Positions 54,063 to 64,000 of a stretch of 64,000 nucleotides of DNA are shown here, piece after piece. The notes beneath the pieces are model-generated. The model was not told where the DNA came from, did no database searches, and was given only the letters and a program-made list of their open reading frames with translations. Numbering within the stretch: position 1 is the stretch's first letter; each line of letters starts with the position of its first letter. The stretch comes from Dactylorhiza incarnata (Eukaryota > Streptophyta > Magnoliopsida > Asparagales > Orchidaceae). Location of the stretch: contig JAWHQI010000185.1 in NCBI GenBank assembly GCA_033032865.1, positions 4,650,001-4,714,000 on the forward strand, read 5' to 3'. Both the position numbers and the translations under genes were made by a program.

Positions 54063-55657
54063 TGATGGACAAAATTTGAAGGTTGTTATTATATTATAAA
54101 CGGAATAGGCAAGCATACCTATCATTCATAGCATAGGATATAGAAATATCAAGTGTCGTATTAGACTCGGGGCTGTCGAGTACTTTTACTTCAGGAAAAC
54201 AAAACAATTATTTTATCGAATAATAATTTATTAGTGATAATTTATAATTAAAATTAAAATAAATAAATAAAGAAAAGAAAACAAATCTTGATCAAAGCGC
54301 ACTTGGAATGAAAATCAAAAGGGATAAATTCTAATACAATCCTTGACCGTGGAGATTCTCGGATTATGAACGTACCTCTTTCGAGGACTACGCGCAACTA
54401 AGTTTAGGAAATATCAATTGAATTTCCATAATATAATTGATAACCTAAGACTCGCTTTACGAGGTGAATCCCACTATTGGCTTTTACTCCAATCCGGAAG
54501 GGTAACGTCATCCTTTTCAAGGATTGCGTTCTACTCTTTTTATCCTTGAGCGATCGGTTCATACTCACGAGCTGGTTCAACTAACCTGAGTTTGAAAACA
54601 AATATCGCAATTCATAACCGAAATATGAACACTATACGTTATTATTCAAGAATAAATCGAAGGAGGAAAAGAGATAAAAAAGAATAAGAGAAAATTTCAT
54701 CCAAGGTTTGCAAATTTCAAGATTCAAATATTAATCTAATTGACATGAAAATAAAAGGAGTAAATGAATGGAAAAGACTTTTTTATTAAAAGGAAATTGA
54801 ATTACATAAGAATTGAAAACTTTGAATGAAATGAAAAGTAAGACTACATTGCATAAATTGAAATTACATAAAATTGAAATCTAAACTAATCCAGGAACTG
54901 AAAAGAATAATTATGCCCCAAAAGGGGGCAGAAGGAAAGAAGTTTCGACCCAAGGAGGGTGGCAAAAGGGATGCCTTGAGATTCGGAAGAGCTGCCTTTT
55001 TATAGGCAAAAGTTGGGTTACACGCCCTTGGTCATGCCCGTGACCAAGAGCGTGTAATGGGCATGATCGAAGCTGGAGTGGGAAAGGTGCGTTCTGGAGT
55101 TACTGCAGGCGTTACAAGCGCATCACGCCCTTGGTCACGCCCATGACCAAGGGCGTGTAATCTTCAAACAGCGCTGGCGCGGGAAATCTTGGCGGGAAGG
55201 CGTGACTCGAGCGCGATCTAGATTGAGCTGGATTGGACACAAGCGTGACCCAAGGGTCATGTGCGTGGACTTGGCAAAAATCGCATCATGGATTCAGGAC
55301 ACGGCCGACTGAGCTGGAGGCAGGGTTCATGGGCGTGACATTGAAAGGTCACGGGCGTGACGCGGGTAGTCACGGGCGTGTACTTGGAATTCTTCTCAGA
55401 ATGAGTCCAGGTTGGCGGCAGTAGGTCTGGAAATAGTTTTATGTTGACACGCCCTTGGTCACAGGCGTGACTGAGGGCGTGTACTTGCATTTTTGTGCAA
55501 AAACTCCAGAAATCCTGAAAAACATAAAACAAACTTATGTTAGTGAACAATTATAAATAGAAATGATTATTTAGTTAAAATAGACATATTATTTATAAAT
55601 TTATTTTATTATTGGCCTGAATGCTATAACAATATTAGGCTAAAATACTACTCATCA
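54063..55657 (-). repeat. 3' LTR of G
   Basis: TGATGGACAAAATTTG to CTACTCATCA, 1595 bp, alignable with 58077-59449. Minus-strand TATA box at about 54996-55005 (CCTTTTTATAGG on plus). Palindrome array with ACACGCCCTTGGTCA-type units at 55017-55490. Confidence 0.88.
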
Positions 55658-57018
55658 AATACCCCCATACTTAAGTTTTTGCTATTCCAGAGCAAAAGTA
55701 TGATGGATATTCATAAGACATTAATAATATTTCTAATTAAACTAAAATTTTCTTGAATCAGAAGAAAGCTTAAAAATAAAATTTAGGGATTTAAGAAATA
55801 AGTCCTAAATTAAGAAAATAAGATAGAAAAAGAGAGAAATGTTTAGCCAAGAATTCTCAAATTATTTAACTATCAGACAAAATTAAATAATTTGCGAATC
55901 AAAATTAGATTAGAATTATAAAAACTCCAATTTTAAAGAGGCTTACGGAAAAATTCAAACTACTACTTATGCTCTCCCAATATTTTAATTTGAGCCTAAA
56001 ATCAATTATATTGGCTAAAGGGGTTTGGGTAAACATGAAGCTAGCTTTGATTAGGGGTGATGAATTTTATCCTCTCACCCTATCTTTTTCCTTTTTCCTT
56101 TTCTACTTGTACATGTTTAGGAAAATGATGAATTTTATCCTCTCATTTTCCATGACATATAATCTTTTCATAATAAACTTCATAAAAGGGAGATGCATAT
56201 GTTTAGGAAATAATGAATTTTATCCTCTTATTTCCTTGACATATGATCTTTTAATAACTCTTTTTTTCTTAATTTGGGTAGGGCTAAAATAAATTTTAGA
56301 TTAAATTGAAATATTTTGAGAGCAACTATAGTAAATTGAAATTTCCTAAGGATCTAAAAGCATGAGGTAAAAATAATTAAAATCTAAAGTTGTTAAGCAC
56401 AACTACTACAAAATTGAGACTAATTAAAATAAAAGAGAAAAAGTGCTAAATAAATTACTCTAATCAAATTAAGATCATAATAAATTCCTTAAAACTAAAT
56501 CAACTAAAAGTTAAATTTTTACTAACCATGATAAAATAGAAGATTAGCCAATTAAAAATAGTTAAAAATGCTTATAAATAAACTCTCAAATGTTTGATTT
56601 TAGAGATAACAAAAACCTAAGTAAGGGGTTACTTGATTATCATTAATTTTAAGTTTTGGAATTTTTATATATATATATATTTTTTTTTTGGGGAATTTTT
56701 TTTAAAATTTTAAATATTAGGAAATATACCCCCATACTTAAAATTCAACATTGTCCCCAATGTTGAAAACTAAGTATGAAAAAAAAGGGAAAATAAAATT
56801 TTTTGATATGTTTTAATTAGTCTTGGACTTCCCAAGGTCCACCCGGTGAAGGGCTCACCAGGTACTAGAGGATGTGATGGAATTCAAGCCCAAAGCGTCC
56901 TTTCCAAGAATTTAATTATAGCATAATTTTTTCATTTTTACATTTCTTTTAAAAAATAAAAAGAAAAAGAAAGATAAAATTAATAGCGTTTCCCCTTTTC
57001 GAAATATCGACAAAAAAT
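55658..57018 (-). other. Internal non-coding region and first leader of G
   Basis: Polypurine tract (plus strand AATACCCCCATACTTAAG), then A/T-rich DNA with repeated TGATGAATTTTATCCTCTC near 56060, 56128 and 56211. A second purine box with ATTGTCCCCAAT is at 56726-56763, and the conserved leader block at 56820-56915. No ORF longer than about 110 codons and none with a domain. Confidence 0.7.
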
Positions 57019-57036
57019 TCCCTGGCAACGGCGCCA
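57019..57036 (-). other. First primer-binding site in G (next to K)
   Basis: The plus strand reads TCCCTGGCAACGGCGCCA, one mismatch to tRNA-Asp, next to the K LTR fragment. Confidence 0.82.
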
Positions 57037-57042
57037 AAAACT

Positions 57043-57817
57043 TGATGAGCAGGACAATGCTTGCAAACAACAACGACAATTGTACCATGTCGAATGTAGT
57101 ATAGGCTTATAAAAACCAAGGTCGTACAAAAATCTGGGCGTGTTGATTACTCTTACTCAAGAAGATCTCTATTGATCTATCAAAAAGTACTTGGATTTGG
57201 TTGCAACAAGAAAGGTAACTCAACTTGAAGATTAAAACTATTGAAAAGAGGGAGAGAATGGATGAACAAAACAACAACAAATTTTATTAATTGCAAAATG
57301 AAAAGAAATACAAGCTATTGAATTGAAAATTATAATGATTGAAATTAAAGAACAATTGCAAGAAGGATAAGATTATAAGAACTACTAAATGCTAAAAATA
57401 AGAAAATAAAGCAAGAAAAGGAGTGTTAAACTCCCAAAATTCGTCCTTTAACATTTGGTGAAGCTCCCCTTATATAGCTGAAAATTTGAGGTTACACGCC
57501 CTTGGTCACGCCCGTGACCAAGGGCGTGTAAGGGGCGTGATCGAAGCAGCAGTGGAGATGGCGCCTTCTGGAGTAATTGCATGCGTTATGGGTGCGTCAC
57601 GCCCGAGGTCACGCCCGTGAACTGGGGCATGTAATCTTCAAAAGTGGCTGCTGGCGGGAAGGAGCACGGGGCGAGTCACGCCCGTGACCTGGATGTCACG
57701 CCCCTGGTCACGCCCGTGACCTCGGGCGTGTAACATTAAATGATGTGGCAGGCGTGCTCGCAGCTGGTGGCGGGGTCCCGACCGTGACTTGGATATCACG
57801 CCCTTGGTCACGCCCGT
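57043..57817 (-). repeat. K: partial LTR of an F-like family inside G
   Basis: It starts TGATGAGCAGGACAATGC next to a PBS and resembles the F LTR (GCTTGCAAAC, GAATGTAGTATAGG, AAAAACCAAGGTCGTA). Minus-strand TATA box near 57469-57478. It contains the cleanest palindrome in the window at 57492-57531: arms TTACACGCCCTTGGTCACG and CGTGACCAAGGGCGTGTAA around two bases. It stops inside the array at about 57817, where a second copy of the G leader begins. Confidence 0.78.
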
Positions 57818-58052
57818 GAAATAGGAAAATAAATTTTGTTGATATGTTTTAATTAGTCTTGGACTTCCCAAGGTCAACCCGGTGAAGGGCTCGCAAGGTA
57901 CTAGAGGCTGTGATGGGAATTCAATCTCAAAGCGTCCTTTCCAAGAATTTAATTATAGCATAATTTTTTCATTTTTACATTTTTTTTAAATAAAAAGAAA
58001 AAGAAAGATAAAATCAATAGCGTTTCGCCTTTTCGAAATATCGACGAAAAAT
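57818..58052 (-). other. Second copy of the leader in G
   Basis: It repeats 56795-57018 with minor differences, including the conserved CTTCCCAAGGTCAACCCGG block at about 57866. Together with the first copy it brackets the K fragment. Confidence 0.78.
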
Positions 58053-58070
58053 TCCCCGGCAACGACGCCA
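58053..58070 (-). other. Second primer-binding site in G
   Basis: The plus strand reads TCCCCGGCAACGACGCCA, one mismatch to tRNA-Asp, next to the 5' LTR of G. Confidence 0.82.
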
Positions 58071-58076
58071 AAAACT

Positions 58077-59449
58077 TGATGGGCAAAATTTGAATGTTTT
58101 TATTATATTATAAACGGAATAGGCAAGCGTACCTATCATTCATAGCTAAGGATATAGAAATATCAAGTGTTGTATTAGACTTTGGGCTGTCGAGTACTTT
58201 TACTTCGAGAAAACAAAACTATTATTTTATCAAATAATAATTTATTAGTGATAATTTATAATTAAAATTAAAATAAAGAAATAAAGAAATGAAAACAAAT
58301 CCTGATCAAAGCGCACTTGGAATGAAAATCAAAAGAGATAAATTCTAATCCGATCCTTAACCGTGGAGATTCTCGGACTATGAATGTACCTCTTTCGAAG
58401 ACTACGCCCAACTAAGTTTAGGAAATATCAATTGAATTTCCATTCTATAATTGATAACCTAAGACTCGCTTTACGAGGTGAATCCCACTATTGGCTTTTA
58501 CTCCAATCCGGAAGGGTAACGGCGTCCTCTTTCAAGGATTGTGTTCTACTCTTTTTATCGTTGAGCGATCAATTCATACTCACGAGATGGTTCGGCTAAC
58601 TAGAGTTTGAAAACAAATATCGCAATTCATAACCGAAATATGAACACGATACGTTATTATTCAAGAATAAATCGAAGGAGGAAAAGAGATAAAAATGAAT
58701 AAGAGAATATTTCATCCAAGGTTTGCAAATTTCAAGATTAAAATATTAATCTAATTGACATGAAAATAAAAGGAGCAAACGAATGGAAAAGACATTTTTA
58801 TTAAAAGGAAATTGAATTACATAAGAATTGAAAACTTTGCATGAAATGAAAAGTAAGACTACATTGCATAAATTGAAATTACATAAAATTGAAATCTAAA
58901 CTAATACAGGAATTGAAAAGAAAAATTCTGCCCCAAAAGGGTGCAGAAGGAAAGAAGTTTCGACCCAAGGAGGGTGGAAAAAGGGATGCCTTGAGATCTG
59001 GAAGAGCTGCCTGTTTATAGGCAAAAGTTGGGGTTACACGCCCTTGGTCACGCCTGTGACCAAGGGCGTGTAATGGGCATGATCGAAGCTAGAGCGGGAT
59101 AGGTGCGTTCTGGAGTTACTGCAGCGTTACAAGCGCGTCACGCCCTTGGTGACGCCTGTGACCAGGGGCGTGTAATCTTTAAACAGCGTTGGCACGGGAA
59201 ATCTTGGCGGGAAGGAGTGACTCGGGCGCGATCTGGATTAAGCGGGATTGGACACGGGCGTGACCCAAGGGTCACGGGCGTGTACTTGGAGAAAATCGCG
59301 TCATGGCTTCAGGTCACGACTGACTGAGCTGGAGATAGGGTTCACGGGCGTGACATTGGGAGGTCACGGGCCTGTACATGGAATTCTTCTCAGAATGAGT
59401 CTAGGTTGGCGACATCAGGTCTGGAAATAGTTTTATGTTGACAAGCCCT
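58077..59449 (-). repeat. 5' LTR of G, cut by J
   Basis: Starts TGATGGGCAAAATTTG and follows the left LTR to about 200 bp before its end. Palindrome array from 59032. J inserted at 59450; the preceding GCCCT would be the left half of its target duplication. Confidence 0.87.
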
Positions 59450-60514
59450 TGTTGGATCGGTCGGCGCCCTTAGAGGGGGGTGAATAAGGGTTTTCAAAAA
59501 CTTTAGATTATATTTATTAAACTTTGAATTATTGCAAGATTAGAGACATGAAATAAGTTAAGTAAAACAAAAAGAGAGACAAGCTTTATTAATGATAAAT
59601 AAGTTTTACAAAACTTGATCTCGATGACGCTAGAGATCGGAGGCGAATAATAAAAAAGCTCTTTTTGTTTTCTATCCCGACTCGCTTCCCCACGAACCGG
59701 TGGCCCTAGCCTTATCCTCCCCGGATTCGGCCTCAAGCCGCTCTAGCCAATCCTTCCCCGGATGTGGCCTCGAGAACCCCCTAGAACTAGCCTAGATCTA
59801 GTCGCCAACACTGGGCGAATTTCAACCCTAAGTCACCCCAGACCTAGTCGCCAACACGAGGCGATTTCACTACCGTTTACAATGAAGAAAAAGAAATAAA
59901 ATAACAAAACCTCCCTTAAGAAGAACTTCTGAAGTCGGAGATGAAGATCCGCTGTATAATCAGCATTTGTTGAAGCGGACTTCGTCTGGATTCGGCGTGA
60001 TGGAATTCTCCTTTAGAAATTGGCAGAGCTTCGCTAGGACCTCAAATTTCGGTTAAGACAAGCCTCTGGAATTCTAGTACTCTCTCTAAGGTGTATGCAA
60101 TGGGTGTTCGAAAACAAGAGGAGAGGGGGTCCTTTTATAGCCTAAGCGCTACCGCCGGTGCTAGCCCGGATTAGGAAAGATTTTGCGCAGCAGGATCTCC
60201 CATCCACGGCAACATTTTGCTCTATGCCTTCTATGCGCCATGTTACCGCCAGCTCTAGTAGCTACCATCGGGCACTAGCTCTTTCTAAAAACACTGCCGG
60301 AATCGCGCTAATCATCGCTAGCGCCGGGCGCTATCGCTACCGCCGGCGCTAGTAAGCCTCTTCGAATTTTGGCCTCAATTTTGGGGGCAGTCATCATGAG
60401 TGCTCCTTGAGTCATATGGACTATATTAACCTGCACACTTGAACACACAAGATCAAATACACATAGGATTTGATATTCTCAAACCTAGGAGATGCGGAAG
60501 ACCATATTCCAACA
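59450..60514 (-). repeat. 3' LTR of J
   Basis: TGTTGGATCGGTCGG to CATATTCCAACA, 1065 bp. Minus-strand TATA box at about 60134-60142; CTAGCGCC-type palindrome array at 60146-60353. Confidence 0.93.
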
Positions 60515-61544
60515 AACTCCCACTTTTGATAATAACAAATCCATTAATGATAAATCAAAGCATTAATAAATAAGCATGATGAAACTCTACTTGTGTGTGT
60601 GTGAGAGTGATGACTTAGGATAATTATTGAATTTAGCATTTAGAATTGCACACCCTAAATACATGCTCCCCCTAAGTGAGTGCTCCCCTAATATGTAAGC
60701 TATCATCTGAATTTGTCATGTTGGGTTTATGATAGTGGGTTATATTTATCATGTTAGTTCTCCCCCTTTGTTATTAGCAAAAGTGGGTAGGGAAACAAGG
60801 CACTAAAATATGTGGAAATAAAAGAGAAGGCATGATCGAGCTTTTTAAGTAAATGATAAGGAGTTTTAGAATTGTTTTTCATCAAGATAGATCAGAGGTA
60901 TGAGCAATACAAAATTTTTAGAGTTTTGATCATAAAAGATTTTTATGTTTGAAGTAACCAATAACAAGTGTTCCAAGTAAATCTATCACTTAATGAAAGA
61001 TAGGAATTTTTAAGAATAAGTGATGATGCAAAGAATACAAGATATTAAGCAAGCATGAAAGCGCAAGGTAAAACACTTATATGGTTAAGATGCGGAAGAC
61101 TTATAGCAATACAAAAACATCAAATAGTAATGATAATCCAAAAAATATGAGTTAAAGTTCACAAAAGATGATGTTTTTGTAAATCATTTTGCAGTTAGAT
61201 CTTTAAATTTTATAATAACCAAGCATGAAATAATGTTTATCAAAAAGAGATTACCACAATGTTACTTTAATTCATAATTTCAAAAACATACAAAACATTG
61301 TAGAACACATGCTAGGTTATCTAGTGCATTTCATAAGTAAAAAGTAATATAGAATTAGCATTAGGATCCAATACTCATGAGAAGAAGTGTTATGCAAGAT
61401 AATGATGTGCACAAAAGTGTATTTTTGAGTAATGTAAACAAATGTTTTAATCAAAAAATACAAGATATATGTAAAGTACGAGCACAATAAAACACAAATA
61501 AGATTACTTCCACACACTTTAATGCACAATAAAAAGTACAACTA

Positions 61545-61605
61545 CCTAGGTGCTCTGCACACACAATGCTCATCAAGACTTATCAGGGTGCAAAGTAGTG
61601 CTTGG
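61545..61605 (-). other. 61-nt stem-loop, type b (J)
   Basis: Inner stem CTTTGCAC/GTGCAGAG: the one change from D1 (A to G) turns a U-A pair into U-G, so pairing is kept. The outer pair has one mismatch (CCAAG/CTAGG). Confidence 0.55.
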
Positions 61606-61722
61606 GGTATCACATATTTAAAGTTAAGATTGAAACTAGTGATCCGGTGTACTTAAGAGTAAGTGGTTTTTCTTATTTTTGAAAGAAGGATTTGATTTGC
61701 ACAAGACACTTTACTATTCTTT

Positions 61723-61783
61723 CCAAGGTGCTCAACCTCACGACGCTTATTAAGACTTATCAGGAGGTTCAAGTAGTGCTTGG
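61723..61783 (-). other. 61-nt stem-loop, type a (J)
   Basis: Inner stem AACCTC/GAGGTT and outer stem CCAAG/CTTGG are unchanged from D1; the differences lie in the loop (GCGTCGTG instead of GCATTGTG). Confidence 0.55.
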
Positions 61784-62732
61784 TGGAGTTATCTTTGCCA
61801 TTTATTTTATAATTTTGTTTTGTACAAACTTCTCCGAATACACTTGTTTTGCAAATCAATAGATTTTATGAAAAACATAACCACTTTTCTTAATTTTTTA
61901 AGAGTACAAAATAAGGAGTGTATGTAAGATACTTGTGCAATTTTAATCCATTGTACAAATACAAAACATACACAAGCATTCTTTAGATTAAATACATATG
62001 TAGACAATGCCAAAAAAGTGAGTGAATAAATATCATTATCAAACATAAAACATTTCTCATACTTAGAGGCATGCTAAGCTTGATCCTACACAACTTTTAA
62101 ACTATAATTGATACACATGTGAATAGATATATCAAAGCATGAAGAAAGACAATGTCCAAAGTAGTTTGAAAAGAAAAATTGCAACATTGCAGAATTCCTA
62201 AATAATAGATTAAATCATGCTTGATTTTTCACAAAAAAATCATACAGTTTTTTTTTATAGTTTTAAAGTTTTATATTTTTGTATTTGATTTTAGCAAATA
62301 AAAGCATATTTTTGTAATTTTTGCTTTTGTAATTTTTATATTTGATTTTTTGCATAAAGATGAACTTTAAACAAAGGAAACAACACAAGCGAAAAAGAAA
62401 AGCATATTTTTTGTAATTTGGTTTTTGTAGTTTGTATTTGATTTTTCAAAAAAATAAAGAAACACAGAAGTGCAAAAAACTAAGTAGAAAATATAGATTT
62501 ATATATTTTAAGGGATTTTTAGAAATTTAAAAAATACAGAAAAATGAACATGGTTGCTAGCGCCTGCGGTAGCGCTAGCGCGGGAGACAGTAAGTGATTT
62601 TTGAGGATTTTAAAATTGTTGATTCTTAATCTTGATTAGGTGTCCCAATAGTAGTTTCATGCTGAAAGTGCAGATTATTAGGAGATGTTTTTGATGGTTA
62701 AAAGTGAAGAAGCTAGTATTTGTGAGCATGTT

Positions 62733-64000
62733 TTAACTTGTAAGATCTAGCACACCTAACTCAAGTCGTAATAAACGAAATCGTGCATCGGGAAGAGGTT
62801 TAGTGAATATGTCAGCGAGTTGAGAGTCTGTCCCAATGAAGCTTACTTTTACATTTTCTTTCTTAATGTGATCCCTAATGAAATGATGACGAACGTCGAT
62901 TTGTTTGGATCTAGAATGGTGTACAGGATTATATGTGAGGTCAATTGCACTTTTGTTGTCACATTTAAGATCTATGTTTTTGAGATGAAATCCAAAGTCC
63001 TCTAGTGTTTGGCTCATCCATAACGCTTGTGCACAACAACTACCTAGTGCTATATATTCAGCCTCCGTGGTGGAGAGTGCAACCGAAGATTGTTTTCTAC
63101 TAGACCATGCAACTAAAGAGGGTACCAAAGAGTGACACGTACCGCTAGTGCTTTTTCTATCTAGTGAGCACCCGGCGTTGTCCGAATCGGAATAGCCGTG
63201 GAGTGTGAAAGAGTCATTATGTGGGCACCATAATCCTAGTTTAGATGATCCAATTAGATAACGAAAAATACGTTTTACCGCTTTTAAATGAGATTCTGTT
63301 GGATTGGCTTGAAAGCGAGCACATAAACATACGACAAACATTATATCTGGTCTAGATGCACTTAAATAAAGAAGAGAACCTATCATTCCTCTATATAGCG
63401 TTTGATCAATAGAAATTCCAGATTCATCTTTTCCTAGTTTTAAAGAAGCACTCATAGGAGTAGAAGCTTGTTTAAGATTTTCAAATCCAAATCGTTTCAG
63501 CATATCGTGAACATATTTTGATTGACAAATAAAAATACCATCAGTTCTTTGTAAATTTTGAAAACCAAGAAAATATGATAGTTTCCTACAAGACTTATTT
63601 CAAATTCATTTGCCATTATTAAGACTACTTCATTACACAGCTCTTCATTAGTGGCTCCAAAAATGATGTCATCAACATATATTTGTAGAATAATTAATTC
63701 GTTATTTTTATGCTTAATGAAGAGTGTGTTGTCTGCACTTCCCATAATATAACTGTGCCCTAACAAAAACGATGTAAGACGATCATACCATACACCGGGC
63801 GCTTGTTTTAAACCATAAAGCGCTTTTTCTAATTTGTAAACATGATTTGGAAATTTTTCATTTATGAAACCGGGGGGTTGTTCTACATAAACTTCTTCTT
63901 TAATAAACCCGTTTAAAAAGGCACTTTTAACATCCATTTGAAATAATTTTATTCTTTTAAAACTCGCAAATGCCAAAAATATTCGTATAGATTCTAAGCG
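62733..64000 (-). pseudogene. pol: RT and RNase H end of pol, J (one frameshift, partial)
   Basis: Reverse transcriptase enters from the right edge (FQMDVKSAFLNGFIKEEVYV at about 63900-63950; ALYGLKQAPGVWYDRL; YVDDIIFGATNEELC near 63670). A one-base shift near 63585 moves the frame to the RNase H part (62733-63503). That part has GYSDSDNAGC, STTEAEYIAL and CDNKSAIDL with the acidic catalytic residues present, and ends with LADIFTKPLPDARF. The enzymes would copy element RNA into DNA in the particle. Apart from the frameshift the sequence is intact, unlike D2. Confidence 0.92.

Larger units (their letters stand above)
54063..59449 (-). mobile_element. Element G: non-coding gypsy-type element with duplicated PBS
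   Basis: 3' LTR 54063-55657, internal region without ORF, a first PBS at 57019, a piece of another LTR (K, 57043-57817), a second leader and PBS at 58053, then the 5' LTR from 58077, cut by J at 59450. The left target site is probably TCAAG (54058-54062) in the gag-pol of H. The right end is outside the window. Confidence 0.82.
60515..62732 (-). other. Polypurine tract and long 3' spacer of J
   Basis: The tract (minus strand CAAAAGTGGGAGTT) abuts the LTR. The spacer holds further purine boxes at about 60665-60695 and 60759-60770, the type b and type a 61-nt stem-loops at 61545-61605 and 61723-61783, and a GCTAGCGCC palindrome at about 62553-62583. The open frames here (for example 61653-61859) lack domains and are not kept intact between J, D1 and D2. 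Confidence 0.75.
59450..64000 (-). mobile_element. Element J: copia element, 3' part, fairly intact
   Basis: 3' LTR 59450-60514, polypurine tract, 2.2 kb spacer, RNase H and RT, continuing beyond the window. Same family as D1 and E. The pol frame shows only one obvious frameshift, so J is the best-preserved copia copy here. Confidence 0.92.

Overview
This is plant nuclear DNA made almost entirely of nested LTR retrotransposons. The Ty1/copia elements carry plant-type gag-pol motifs and a primer-binding site (PBS) matching plant initiator-Met tRNA. The Ty3/gypsy-type elements carry an Athila-like gag and a PBS matching the 3' end of plant tRNA-Asp. I see no ordinary host gene, rRNA, tRNA or CRISPR array. 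A large, repeat-rich angiosperm genome fits best; I cannot name the species. Letters A-M below are my own labels.

Layout. 1-3417: A, an Athila-like element on the minus strand (gag, PBS, 5' LTR; cut by the window edge). 3418-4318: an LTR-like remnant. 4319-12822: E, a minus-strand copia remnant whose 3' LTR was split by B (4646-11191, minus), a young non-autonomous gypsy-type element. 12816-13957: a second LTR-like remnant. 13958-18737 and 18738-25830: D1 and D2, two plus-strand copia pieces joined abnormally. 25831-29588: M, a decayed copia pol. 29589-37920: a region with two intron-containing, transposon-related genes (31909-33867 and 34301-36162) flanked by tandem repeats. 37921-54062: H, a plus-strand copia element (5' LTR, gag, protease) broken by F (41133-52846, minus, non-autonomous), which itself contains C (43226-49511, plus, same family as B). 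54063-59449: G, a minus-strand non-coding element with a duplicated PBS and leader and a foreign LTR piece (K). 59450-64000: J, a minus-strand copia element (3' LTR, long spacer, RNase H, RT) inserted in the second LTR of G.

Target-site duplications give the nesting order: B in the LTR of E (GAGCA), F in the gag of H (ATGAG), C in F (CATAC). H was also hit by G, and G by J.

How the parts may work together. A has the gag and protease start of an autonomous gypsy element. B, C, F and G have the same tRNA-Asp PBS and LTR style but no capsid, protease, integrase or RT, so they presumably depend on helpers. B and C encode an acidic protein with two CCHC zinc knuckles. F encodes an Asn/Ser-rich protein with one knuckle-like motif. 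G encodes nothing visible.

The most striking signals are: (1) arrays of GC-rich palindromes just upstream of the TATA box in LTRs of unrelated families, each family with its own palindrome; (2) a 61-nt element present twice in each long copia 3' spacer (D1, D2, J), where the stem sequence differs between the two copies but pairing is kept, suggesting a structured RNA; (3) the zinc-knuckle-only elements themselves.
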